Source of the DNA: Desulfobacula sp.
GTDB taxonomy: Bacteria > Desulfobacterota > Desulfobacteria > Desulfobacterales > Desulfobacteraceae
Direction: 5' to 3'
Length of the DNA: 9,810 nt
Assembly (NCBI RefSeq): GCF_021107415.1
Contig: NZ_JAIOSW010000297.1
Span: 1-9,810, forward strand
Under the pieces are notes generated by a model. That model searched no databases, was not told the origin of the DNA, and saw only the letters and a list, made by a program, of their open reading frames with translations. Below are positions 1-9,588 of the stretch, piece by piece (position 1 is the stretch's first letter; each line of letters opens with the position of its first letter). A program made the position numbers and the translations under genes.

Positions 1-1095
1 AGACTCAAGAATACCTTCCGGAAGGATCATTACACCGATATTCTTACCAGCAGCAGCTCTTCGAACAATGATATCACATATTAATCTGGACAAATGACGC
101 AAGGTCATACCATATGCAGTATAATCAATTGTCCCGTTTTTTTTGGCCTTTTCAATTCTCTTTGGGTCTGTGTAATCGGCCAGTTCTTCACCAATCAAAG
201 AAAGATTGGCATGTGTCTGAAAGGCACATTCCAATGTCAAATGACTGGCTACTCTTCCCATGACCTTGCAAATATGCCAGTATTTGATATCTGAACCGGC
301 ATCAGAGGTGAGGTTACTGATATTTTGTGAAAATGTCCTTGCAGCCGAATGGAATCCAAATGATATGGCTAAAAGTGTTTCTTTGTCATCGGTTTGTACC
401 TGTATATCTCCGTCAATGGTCTTTGGGACACCAATAACTTTAATCCCTGCACTTTTGAACCGCTGGGCAAGAAAGGCAGCATTTGTATTTGAATCATCCC
501 CTCCGATCACCACCAGACCATCCAACTCAAGATCCACACAAGTTTTTAACGATAATTCCATTTTATTTTTAGTATCAATTTTGGTTCTCCCTGTCTTAAT
601 CATGGAAAACCCGCCCATATTCCTATAGGCATCCACAAGACTTTGGGTAATTTCAATATATTTTGATTCAATTAAGCCGTCAGACCCCATAAGAAATCCA
701 AACACTTTGGATTCTGAATTATATTTTTTTACCTCATCATACAGCCCTGCGATTACATTATGTCCGCCAGGTGCAGGGCCCCCTGAAAAAACCACTCCTA
801 TATTCCAGCGCATGGAGAACATCTGCTTGTCACTTTCGCTTTTCCCCTCGCCTGGAACAAGTCTTTGAACCGGGTTGTCAATAATATCAGGAAGCAGTTT
901 TTGAGCTTCCTTATCAGACTTAAATTTATATTCCGGACAATCTTCTATGTCGGTATACTTTGATGAAAAAATTTTAATCTTTTTGGGAGAAAATGATCGC
1001 CTTTCAATGGTTTCAGCATTTACATCCGAGGTCACATCTCCTGTTTTTGTGTGATTTAATAAAAATTCAAGTGATTTATATTTCAAAGACTCCAT
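1..1095 (-). CDS. pfp: Pyrophosphate-dependent 6-phosphofructokinase, C-terminus outside the window
   Basis: This enzyme reversibly phosphorylates fructose 6-phosphate to fructose 1,6-bisphosphate using pyrophosphate, in the cytosol, and so serves both glycolysis and gluconeogenesis. The visible 365 residues form one unbroken frame. Residues 1-100 are an N-terminal extension, followed by SGGPAPG (104-110), GGDDSNT (198-204), PKTIDGD (224-230), MGR (279-281) and PEG (359-361). In the phosphofructokinase family, GGDD in place of GGDG, plus the Lys of PKTIDGD, marks pyrophosphate rather than ATP users. The long N-terminus and the SGGPAPGGHN form fit the long (plant/spirochaete) clade, which is usually about 550 residues, so perhaps a third is missing here. 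The start is the ATG at 1095, with AGGAG at 1101-1105 five bases upstream. It lies 24 bases after the diguanylate cyclase stop, so the two are probably co-transcribed. Family and cofactor type are well supported; the exact clade is inferred. Confidence 0.93.
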   Translation of the reverse strand, partial: MESLKYKSLEFLLNHTKTGDVTSDVNAETIERRSFSPKKIKIFSSKYTDIEDCPEYKFKSDKEAQKLLPDIIDNPVQRLVPGEGKSESDKQMFSMRWNIGVVFSGGPAPGGHNVIAGLYDEVKKYNSESKVFGFLMGSDGLIESKYIEITQSLVDAYRNMGGFSMIKTGRTKIDTKNKMELSLKTCVDLELDGLVVIGGDDSNTNAAFLAQRFKSAGIKVIGVPKTIDGDIQVQTDDKETLLAISFGFHSAARTFSQNISNLTSDAGSDIKYWHICKVMGRVASHLTLECAFQTHANLSLIGEELADYTDPKRIEKAKKNGTIDYTAYGMTLRHLSRLICDIIVRRAAAGKNIGVMILPEGILES

Positions 1096-1119
1096 ATCCA
1101 CTCCTGTTATCCATTCAAA

Positions 1120-2532
1120 TCAATACACTAAAACCCGATTCCTGCCTTGCTCCTTGGCTTTATATACGGCAATATCCGAACGTTCAAAAATCTGCTGATG
1201 GTTTTTATCACCTTCTCTGGATTGAGACACACCAATGCTGACGGTCACTTTGACTTTCTCTTTTTTATAGATAAACTCTATTTTTTCAATGGTCTGCCTG
1301 ATTTTCTCAGCCGCCTCTTTTGCTCCATTGCTGTCGGTCTCCGGCATGATCACCATAAATTCCTCACCCCCATACCGTGCAAGCATGTCATTTTTACGTA
1401 ATAAGGGCAGGGTTCGCTTTATAATCTCCTGAAGACATTTATCACCAATGGCATGACCATAATTGTCATTGATCAGTTTAAATTTATCTGCATCCATTAA
1501 CAGCAATGAGAACTGAGTTCCGTACCTTAAAAATCTTGCCATCTCATCTTCAATCCTTTTGTCATACGCCCGCCGGTTATATGCACCGGTTAACTGATCG
1601 CGATTCAGCTTCTTTTCAAGCTCTTCTGAATACTTTGTCGCTTCATCAAGCTCTTGTTTCAATTTTGCAAAACCGGATTTAAATGCCTGCCTGTTCTTTT
1701 CTGCCACCTCTTTAATGGCTAGGTCTATGGCCTGTTTTTTCTGCAGAGCATTTTCAATGGACGATAGTCTCTGGGCTATCTCAACTTTTAAGGCATCAAG
1801 GCTCAAAGCCACATCTGACTCTTGTTTCAGTCCTTCCATTTCAGAGTTTAAAACCAATTCAAACCCTTCATTGGATTGGAACATGGAATCAGTCTGCTGG
1901 TAAGTTGTTGCAAGTTTGGATTCAATATCAAGAATTTTACCGACAACTTCCAGGACAAAGGAATTAACCTTTTCACGATCCTGACTGGTATCGGAGATAT
2001 AAACAAAAATAAGGCTGAATACGCTTTCTCTAATTTCACTGATATCGTTCGTATCTTCTGCCGCTTTTATCCTTGCAGTGATATTGTCAAGTTTATTGAA
2101 ATATTTTTCTCCCAGGTTGGAGCGAAGATTATTTGCCACATCATGATAACTTTGTTTGTACTCATCAATAAATGATACAGAAGGCCCCTTCATAAAAGAA
2201 GAAAACAGCCCCTTTTTCTTCTTACCGGGTACAGAGCCGATATCCTCTTTAAGCATGGCAGTTTTCAATTGCTCAAAAATATATTCGATTTTACCCTCAG
2301 ACTCTCCTTTTTTCAGTGCGAGGCTCAGAACCTTACAGGTCCTTGCAAAGGAATTGTCGCCAATAGCAACAGAGTCAATAATCACAGGAAAATATTTACG
2401 ATATAATCTATTGGTTTTTTCAAACCGTTCTTCAACCGCATCAAGTTCTTTTAATAAAGTATCTTTCTGGGACAAAAGCTTTTTCACCTGATCCTGCAAT
2501 GTCAATAATTTTTCATTCTGGGCAGAACTCAT
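1120..2532 (-). CDS. Soluble diguanylate cyclase with C-terminal GGDEF domain
   Basis: This protein makes cyclic di-GMP from two GTP. It has 470 residues. The GGDEF domain spans about 305-470, with the entry motif RDQLTGAYNRR (311-321), metal-binding Asp in MDADKFK (347 and 349), the active site in its GGEEF form (388-392), and a complete RxxD product-inhibition site, RKND (379-382), five residues before it. All catalytic positions appear intact, so it should be active and feedback-inhibited. The first 300 residues look helical and charged, with probable coiled coils near 1-45 and 240-310 and a basic KKKKG patch at 104-108. I see no signal peptide, membrane segment, PAS, GAF or receiver domain, so it is cytosolic and its input signal is unknown. 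The ATG at 2532 has AGGA ten bases upstream, a slightly long spacing. It is the first gene of a unit with the phosphofructokinase downstream. Confidence 0.93.
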   Translation of the reverse strand: MSSAQNEKLLTLQDQVKKLLSQKDTLLKELDAVEERFEKTNRLYRKYFPVIIDSVAIGDNSFARTCKVLSLALKKGESEGKIEYIFEQLKTAMLKEDIGSVPGKKKKGLFSSFMKGPSVSFIDEYKQSYHDVANNLRSNLGEKYFNKLDNITARIKAAEDTNDISEIRESVFSLIFVYISDTSQDREKVNSFVLEVVGKILDIESKLATTYQQTDSMFQSNEGFELVLNSEMEGLKQESDVALSLDALKVEIAQRLSSIENALQKKQAIDLAIKEVAEKNRQAFKSGFAKLKQELDEATKYSEELEKKLNRDQLTGAYNRRAYDKRIEDEMARFLRYGTQFSLLLMDADKFKLINDNYGHAIGDKCLQEIIKRTLPLLRKNDMLARYGGEEFMVIMPETDSNGAKEAAEKIRQTIEKIEFIYKKEKVKVTVSIGVSQSREGDKNHQQIFERSDIAVYKAKEQGRNRVLVY

Positions 2533-2683
2533 AGGGTGTATTTCCTTTTTAAGGTTAATATAGTCCTTCTATTTTTAACCACAGATGGACAGAAAGTAAA
2601 GCAGTTCCAAATTTATTAATAGAGATATCTATGACACATTATGAGGTTAGCCAATATTTCCTTTAAATTTTCATTTACAATCC

Positions 2684-2712
2684 TTGATTCTGATTCGAGA
2701 AAAATGTAAAAG
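2684..2712 (+). promoter_or_regulatory. Candidate sigma70-type promoter for ftsY
   Basis: TTGATT at 2684-2689 and TAAAAG at 2707-2712 are 17 bases apart, and a TG dinucleotide sits directly before the second box as in extended -10 promoters. The -10 box lacks the usually conserved final T. It lies about 35 bases ahead of the ftsY start, which is plausible. The match is by eye only, in AT-rich DNA where chance matches are common. Confidence 0.3.
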
Positions 2713-2730
2713 ATCATACAAAGAAAATTA

Positions 2731-2736
2731 AAGGAG
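2731..2736 (+). promoter_or_regulatory. Ribosome binding site that fixes the TTG start of ftsY
   Basis: AAGGAG lies nine bases before a TTG codon at 2746. No in-frame ATG precedes the conserved N-terminal part of FtsY, and the next in-frame ATG would fall at residue 72, inside the NG domain. This strong site is therefore the main reason to accept the non-ATG start. Confidence 0.75.
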
Positions 2737-2745
2737 TGAGATAAA

Positions 2746-3705
2746 TTGGAGTTTAATATATTTAAAAAAAAGAGTCCTGAAAAAAAAGACCAGGGAACCG
2801 GAATTTTTTCAAGGCTGAAAAACGGGCTGTCAAAGACAAGACAAGTATTAACCACAGACATCAATGACCTCTTTGCTTCCACCAAAACGATTGATGAAAA
2901 CCTTTTTGAAGAGTTGGAAGAGCTATTGATCGCATCAGATCTTGGTATTGATATTACCATGGAAATGATTGAAAGAATACGAAAAAAAGCCAAAAAGCTT
3001 TCCAGTGCAGATGAACTCAAACAAGTGTTAAAAGAAGAATTAATTGGACTGTTCCCAAAAAACATTGATACCGAAAAAAATTCCCCAATCACTAAACCCC
3101 ACGTTATAATGGTGGTCGGCGTCAATGGAACCGGCAAAACCACGACCTTGGGAAAGCTTGCCATGAAGTTCACGTCCCAGGGGAAAAAAGTGCTCATTGC
3201 CGCAGCAGATACATTCAGGGCGGCAGCCATTGAACAAGTCGAAATCTGGGCAGATCGATCCTACGCATCCATTGTCAAACATAAGGAAGGCGCTGATCCG
3301 GCGGCCGTTGCCTACGATGCTGTCGAAGCATCTCTTGCCAGGGATATTGACATTGTATTAATCGATACGGCCGGCAGACTTCATACACAAAAGAATCTAA
3401 TGGAAGAGCTTAAAAAGATAAAACGCTCAATTAATAAAAAATTGCCCGGTGCTCCCCATGATGTATTAATGGTTTTAGATGCAACAACCGGACAAAATTC
3501 AATTTCCCAGGCAAATCTGTTTAATGAAGCAGTTGAAATCACCCAGATTGCATTGACAAAACTTGACGGAACTGCCAAAGGCGGTATTGTTGCCGCCATT
3601 GCAAGCAGTATGAAACTGCCGATAAGATATATTGGTGTGGGAGAGCAGATTGAAGATCTTCAGGACTTTGATTCAAAACTCTTTATTAATGCATTATTTG
3701 ATTAA
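2746..3705 (+). CDS. ftsY: Signal recognition particle receptor FtsY
   Basis: FtsY is the membrane-associated GTPase that receives SRP-bound ribosomes and passes them to the Sec translocon. The 319-residue protein has a short, lysine-rich N-terminal segment (1-30), a helical N domain (about 30-110) and the GTPase domain. Visible motifs are the P-loop GVNGTGKTT (125-133), DTFRAAAIEQ (155-164), DTAGR (207-211), the guanine-specificity motif TKLDG (271-275) and the closing GVGEQIEDL (297-305). FtsY proteins of some bacteria, such as E. coli, carry a long acidic A domain; here it is nearly absent, as in many other phyla. DTFRAAAIEQ and the lack of a Met-rich M domain distinguish it from Ffh. Translation starts at TTG. 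It is followed after 49 bases by the PlsB-like gene with no terminator between, so the two probably share a transcript. Confidence 0.97.
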   Translation: MEFNIFKKKSPEKKDQGTGIFSRLKNGLSKTRQVLTTDINDLFASTKTIDENLFEELEELLIASDLGIDITMEMIERIRKKAKKLSSADELKQVLKEELIGLFPKNIDTEKNSPITKPHVIMVVGVNGTGKTTTLGKLAMKFTSQGKKVLIAAADTFRAAAIEQVEIWADRSYASIVKHKEGADPAAVAYDAVEASLARDIDIVLIDTAGRLHTQKNLMEELKKIKRSINKKLPGAPHDVLMVLDATTGQNSISQANLFNEAVEITQIALTKLDGTAKGGIVAAIASSMKLPIRYIGVGEQIEDLQDFDSKLFINALFD

Positions 3706-3754
3706 ATCATTATAAAGCTTTGGTCATAATTGATTCTTTAAACGGGAGAACCTT

Positions 3755-5164
3755 ATGAGTGGACAGATCACGATTTCCATCTGGTTGTTTCTCTTTTTTA
3801 TCTTAGTTTTTGCCATTGCATTATTGGATCGTATACTGATTCCAAGCACCCGATGGTTTCTTCGCAGACGCATCAATGCCGTGATAGAAGAAATTGGAAC
3901 CCGGCTCGATATTGAAATGAGACCCTTCCAATTAACCAAACGTCAAGTCCTGATTGATCGTTTGTGCTATGACCCCAAAGTAATAAAAACAATCAAGTCC
4001 TATGCAAAAGAAAATGACATGCCCATTGAAATGGTTCAAAAAAAAGTGATCTCCTATGCAAAAGAAATTGTTCCTTCATTTAATGCTTATTTCTACTTCA
4101 GGATCGGATACTGGATTGCAAAAAAAATCGCCCGCCTGTTGTACCGGGTTCGCGTAGGGCTTTTTGAAAATGATCAATATAAAAATATAGATCCTGATTC
4201 CACGGTTGTCTTTATTATGAATCATCGTTCCAACATTGATTATATTCTTGTGTCATTCCTGGCAGCAGAGAGAACCACACTTTCCTATGCAGTCGGTGAA
4301 TGGGCAAAAATATGGCCGCTGCATATGCTGTTTCGGTTCATGGGAGCTTTTTTTGTAAGGAGAAACTCCGGGAATGCCTTGTATCGAAGGGTCTTAGAAA
4401 GATATATCCACATGGCAACCCAACAGGGCGTATGCCAGGCTGTCTTTCTTGAAGGCGGACTCAGCAAGGATGGTAAGCTTCAGAAACCCAGACTCGGTTT
4501 GATTGATTACATGCTGCGCAGTTTTGATCCCAAAAAAGACCAGGATATCATCTTTATTCCTGTGGGTATCAATTACGATCGTACCATAGAAGACAGAAGC
4601 CTTTTAAGGTCATTAAATTCTGATGTAAAAAAAAGAAGCCTTTGGTTTATTTTCAAGACAAGTATTTTCTTTATTTTGAGAAATTTTACCCAGATGCTGC
4701 TTTCCAGGTGGCATCGATTTGGTTATGCCTGTGTAAATTTTGGAAATCCGATTTCAACTATTGCCTATTCAAAAAAACATGAAATTGTTTTTAAAAATTT
4801 GCCGCGCAAACAAAGATTTCCTGAAATCAAAAAACTGTGTGACACACTAATAAACAAAATTTCAGCTGTTGTGCCCATCGTCCCTGTATCTATAGTGTCC
4901 CAATTTTTTTTAGAAAATCTTGACAAAGAGCTCACCTTTTTAGATATTGAGAATGGGTGTGGATCAATTTTACAAAAAATAAAAATAAAAGGTGCCCCTG
5001 TTATTGAAACAGCCCACAGCACCAGAAAACATGCTATTTCCGAAGCCATCTCGCTGATGTTGCTTCGAGACATGATAAAGGAAGCAGATGGATTATTTAC
5101 CTGTAATGATACAGAGATCCGTCTATTACAATATTATGCCAACACACTAAACCAATGGTTATAG
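3755..5164 (+). CDS. PlsB-like glycerol-3-phosphate acyltransferase
   Basis: This protein belongs to the glycerolipid acyltransferase superfamily and probably acylates glycerol 3-phosphate, the first step of phospholipid synthesis, at the inner membrane. Of its 469 residues, about 8-29 form a hydrophobic membrane anchor. The four family blocks follow in order: HRSNID (157-162, with catalytic His157 and Asp162), GAFFVRR (197-203), FLEGGLSKDGK (231-241) and IPVGINYDR (268-276). The GAFFVRR and EGG-S-G blocks match the PlsB/dihydroxyacetone-phosphate acyltransferase branch better than PlsC. It is much shorter than E. coli PlsB (about 800 residues), with only some 150 residues before the catalytic blocks. 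The ATG at 3755 has GGGAG six bases upstream. It lies downstream of ftsY and its stop abuts the next gene. The exact acyl acceptor and donor are inferred. Confidence 0.88.
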   Translation: MSGQITISIWLFLFFILVFAIALLDRILIPSTRWFLRRRINAVIEEIGTRLDIEMRPFQLTKRQVLIDRLCYDPKVIKTIKSYAKENDMPIEMVQKKVISYAKEIVPSFNAYFYFRIGYWIAKKIARLLYRVRVGLFENDQYKNIDPDSTVVFIMNHRSNIDYILVSFLAAERTTLSYAVGEWAKIWPLHMLFRFMGAFFVRRNSGNALYRRVLERYIHMATQQGVCQAVFLEGGLSKDGKLQKPRLGLIDYMLRSFDPKKDQDIIFIPVGINYDRTIEDRSLLRSLNSDVKKRSLWFIFKTSIFFILRNFTQMLLSRWHRFGYACVNFGNPISTIAYSKKHEIVFKNLPRKQRFPEIKKLCDTLINKISAVVPIVPVSIVSQFFLENLDKELTFLDIENGCGSILQKIKIKGAPVIETAHSTRKHAISEAISLMLLRDMIKEADGLFTCNDTEIRLLQYYANTLNQWL

Positions 5165-5167
5165 GTG
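5163..5167 (+). promoter_or_regulatory. Ribosome binding site overlapping the acyltransferase stop codon
   Basis: AGGTG at 5163-5167 overlaps the TAG stop of the PlsB-like gene (5162-5164) and lies five bases before an ATG at 5173. This favours 5173 over the in-frame ATG at 5155, which would sit inside the acyltransferase gene and has no visible binding site. The arrangement suggests translational coupling. Confidence 0.6.
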
Positions 5168-5172
5168 AATCA

Positions 5173-5589
5173 ATGAAACTTTCACAAAAAGAAATAAGAA
5201 TCTTGTTAAAAGAGTGGAATCTTGCCTGGGGAAAGCATGACCTTGATAAAGTACTGGCCCTTTTCCACGATGATATTTTCTTTGAAAACTGGACCGGTGC
5301 TTATATCAAAGGGATAAAAGCACTTAGAAAAGCCTGGGAGCCCTGGTTTAACAATCATGGTAATTTCAGGTTTTTAGAAGAGGAAACTTTCATTGATGAA
5401 CAGCATCAAAAAGTTCTCTACAGATGGATTCTTGAATGGCCTTCGAGTGAACCGGGTTTTGAAGACAAACCTGAAATCAGGAAAGGTGTGGATGTGATTC
5501 ACTTTAAAGATGGAAAAATTATTAACAAGCTGACGTATACGAAAACAACCATTGAAATTGATAACAAGAGATTGCCTTTGCATTTATAG
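5173..5589 (+). CDS. SnoaL-like / NTF2-fold protein of unknown role
   Basis: This small protein of 138 residues resembles the SnoaL-like branch of the NTF2-fold superfamily: an N-terminal helix with a Trp-containing segment (WNLAWGKHDLDKVLALFHDD), a conserved Trp-Tyr region (ENWTGAYIKG), then strands ending in a VDVIHFKDGKI motif, which is the usual C-terminal signature. Members include polyketide cyclases, steroid isomerases and many uncharacterised proteins with a hydrophobic pocket, so no reaction can be assigned. There is no signal peptide or membrane segment. It begins eight bases after the acyltransferase stop and is probably translated from the same message. A longer form from the ATG at 5155 (144 residues) is possible. 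The position suggests a small-molecule or lipid-related role, but that rests on neighbourhood alone. Confidence 0.82.
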   Translation: MKLSQKEIRILLKEWNLAWGKHDLDKVLALFHDDIFFENWTGAYIKGIKALRKAWEPWFNNHGNFRFLEEETFIDEQHQKVLYRWILEWPSSEPGFEDKPEIRKGVDVIHFKDGKIINKLTYTKTTIEIDNKRLPLHL

Positions 5590-5610
5590 ATTGATTGTAT
5601 TGATTTAAAA

Positions 5611-5659
5611 AAAATGGTTAATCCCATAAAATCCATTTTGTAAAAAATAGGAATTTTTT
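5611..5659 (+). terminator. Tandem AT-rich inverted repeats, possible weak terminator
   Basis: Two adjacent inverted repeats occur after the SnoaL-like gene. AAAATGG (5611-5617) pairs with CCATTTT (5633-5639) across a 15-base loop. AAAAAAT (5642-5648) pairs with ATTTTTT (5653-5659) across AGGA, and the second arm supplies a T run. The stems are nearly all A:T, so stability is low. They may mark the end of the ftsY transcript or be chance features of AT-rich DNA. Confidence 0.35.
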
Positions 5660-5684
5660 CAATTTCAATATACAGGAGTTAATT

Positions 5685-6176
5685 ATGACTCAGACTGAAA
5701 TATTTGAAGCCAATCTGGATCTCACACTTCACTCACAGGCTGTTTTAGAATTATTGAACGCCTATGCCGCAGATCCCATGGGAGTTGGAAAACCCCTGAC
5801 TCAGGATGTTTTAAAAGAATTAATCCCGGGGCTGCAACATCATCCAACCACGATCATATTCATAGCTTTCCATGATAACAAGGCTGCCGGCATAGTTACA
5901 TGTTTCAAAGGTTTTTCAACTTTTCAGGCACGCCCGATGATTAATATCAGTGATTTTTATCTGCACCCGGATTATAGAGGATTAAAAATCGGTCAAAGAC
6001 TTTTAGCAATAGTTGAAAAAAAGGCTATTGAATTAAGTTGTTGCAAGATCACTTTGGAAATCCAGGAAAACAACATTCGTGCGATGCAGATCTATAAAGC
6101 TGCAGGGTTCAACCAGGATGTCCATGTAAAGGAAGTCGGCAGAGCGGTTTTATTTTCAAAACCTTTGTCAAAATAA
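5685..6176 (+). CDS. GNAT-family N-acetyltransferase
   Basis: This 163-residue protein should transfer an acetyl group from acetyl-CoA to an amine; the acceptor cannot be read from the sequence. The GNAT core is clear: strand 4 with ISDFYLHPDYRG (88-99), the pyrophosphate-binding loop RGLKIG (98-103) followed by helix QRLLAIVEKKA, then a strand with Asn130 in ENNIRAMQIYKAAGF (128-142), the usual motif B. Length is typical for a single-domain member. The ATG at 5685 has a strong AGGAG at 5674-5678, six bases upstream. It follows the SnoaL-like gene after 95 bases and converges with the thioesterase gene, so it may be separately transcribed. The first 30 residues include a leucine-rich helix, ordinary for the family. 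Confidence 0.9.
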   Translation: MTQTEIFEANLDLTLHSQAVLELLNAYAADPMGVGKPLTQDVLKELIPGLQHHPTTIIFIAFHDNKAAGIVTCFKGFSTFQARPMINISDFYLHPDYRGLKIGQRLLAIVEKKAIELSCCKITLEIQENNIRAMQIYKAAGFNQDVHVKEVGRAVLFSKPLSK

Positions 6177-6197
6177 ATGCAGTTCAAACTGTTATTT
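6171..6197. terminator. Imperfect hairpin between convergent genes, possible terminator
   Basis: AAATAA (6171-6176, containing the GNAT stop codon) pairs with TTATTT (6192-6197), and inside it CAGTT (6180-6184) pairs with AACTG (6187-6191) around a very short loop. Three unpaired bases, ATG, bulge on the left arm. The position between two converging genes suits a terminator, but the stem is weak and AT-rich and has no long T run. Confidence 0.3.
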
Positions 6198-6234
6198 CCC
6201 ATTGACTCCCTGCTCTATTTGTCCAATTGAATCC

Positions 6235-6729
6235 TTATCCCCTGTTAAAGACACCTGCCATTTTAGAAATAAGATCATTTGGCACGATATTAAGTTTTTT
6301 AAAATTATCTGGTGTAAAAAGAGCAAATTCACCGATACTCATTGTACACAGCTGGCCTTTTTCATTGTAAATTTCTCCTGCCATGATTGCATTTCTTTCA
6401 TCAATCCGTTCTTTAATATATCCCAGGGCTTTAAGCTTCGATCCAATTGTAACAGGTTTTAAAAAAGAAGTATTTATGGTTTTTGTCAACATAAACCGTT
6501 TTGCAAGATGCATGGCTGCCCAGCCCATGATCTCATCACATATGGTCGACAACACCCCTCCGTGCACGATATTGCTCCACCCTCTTAAATGGTCCGGTAC
6601 GATAACAATGGATCGAATCTTTTCTTGTTTTCTTTCAAAGGTCATCTTAAGCCCATGATGATTTTCAGAGCCGCACCCGAAACAATTCATATCCACATTG
6701 GGAATTTTCTCCCATTCTTTAGTATTCAT
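6235..6729 (-). CDS. PaaI-family hotdog acyl-CoA thioesterase
   Basis: This 164-residue protein has the single hotdog fold of PaaI-type thioesterases, which hydrolyse acyl-CoA to free acid and CoA in the cytosol, usually as tetramers. Key features are the N-terminal block CFGCGSENHHGLKM (16-29), the HGGVLSTICDE segment (56-66) with the conserved HGG and the acidic Asp65/Glu66 expected at the active site, and a strand pair around KTINTSFLKPVTIGSKL. The substrate cannot be told; aromatic acyl-CoAs and medium-chain acyl-CoAs are both known in the family. The ATG at 6729 has only a weak GAGAG (6737-6741) seven bases upstream. It lies 65 bases after the ligA stop on the same strand and could be the last gene of that operon. 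Confidence 0.9.
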   Translation of the reverse strand: MNTKEWEKIPNVDMNCFGCGSENHHGLKMTFERKQEKIRSIVIVPDHLRGWSNIVHGGVLSTICDEIMGWAAMHLAKRFMLTKTINTSFLKPVTIGSKLKALGYIKERIDERNAIMAGEIYNEKGQLCTMSIGEFALFTPDNFKKLNIVPNDLISKMAGVFNRG

Positions 6730-6766
6730 TTTTTTTCTCTCGCATTGCTTTTTTATCCAAGCACAG

Positions 6767-6779
6767 ATGATTCAATCAT
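6767..6779. repeat. 13-base palindrome between ligA and the thioesterase gene
   Basis: ATGATTCAATCAT is a perfect palindrome around a single central base. As RNA it could form only a five-base, all but one A:T, stem and is not followed by a T run in the ligA direction, so it is a poor terminator. It could be a protein-binding site or chance. Confidence 0.3.
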
Positions 6780-6794
6780 ATCACACGTTAAACT

Positions 6795-9588
<2,794 letters not shown>

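Larger units (their letters stand above)
2533..2745. other. Divergent intergenic region between the cyclase and ftsY
   Basis: This AT-rich stretch separates two genes read in opposite directions, so it must carry start signals for both. For the minus strand, a TATATT-like -10 element lies at 2557-2562, but I could not pair it with a good -35. A candidate plus-strand promoter is listed separately. A short palindrome, AGATATCT, occurs near 2624-2631 and is too small to interpret. I see no credible small gene or structured RNA here; the reading frames entering it from the opposite strand of ftsY look spurious. Confidence 0.5.

Noticed and set aside
260..628. 122-residue open frame on the plus strand
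   Set aside because: It is opposite the phosphofructokinase catalytic core, whose minus-strand frame is unbroken and carries all family motifs.
1..1095. Possible frameshift in the phosphofructokinase gene
   Set aside because: I translated it by hand from 1095 to the window edge: 365 codons exactly, no stop, all motifs in one frame. It is partial only because of the window edge.
1876..2491. Open frames on the plus strand opposite the cyclase (1876-2175 and 2156-2491)
   Set aside because: They mirror the helical N-terminal part of the cyclase, have no supporting start signals, and resemble no protein I know.
2616..3230. 204-residue open frame on the minus strand across the ftsY start
   Set aside because: It lies opposite the conserved FtsY P-loop region, has no ribosome binding site that I can see, and its low-complexity hydrophobic composition is what the reverse strand of FtsY would give.
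5155..5172. Earlier ATG start for the SnoaL-like gene
   Set aside because: It sits inside the acyltransferase gene without a ribosome binding site, whereas the ATG at 5173 has AGGTG five bases upstream.
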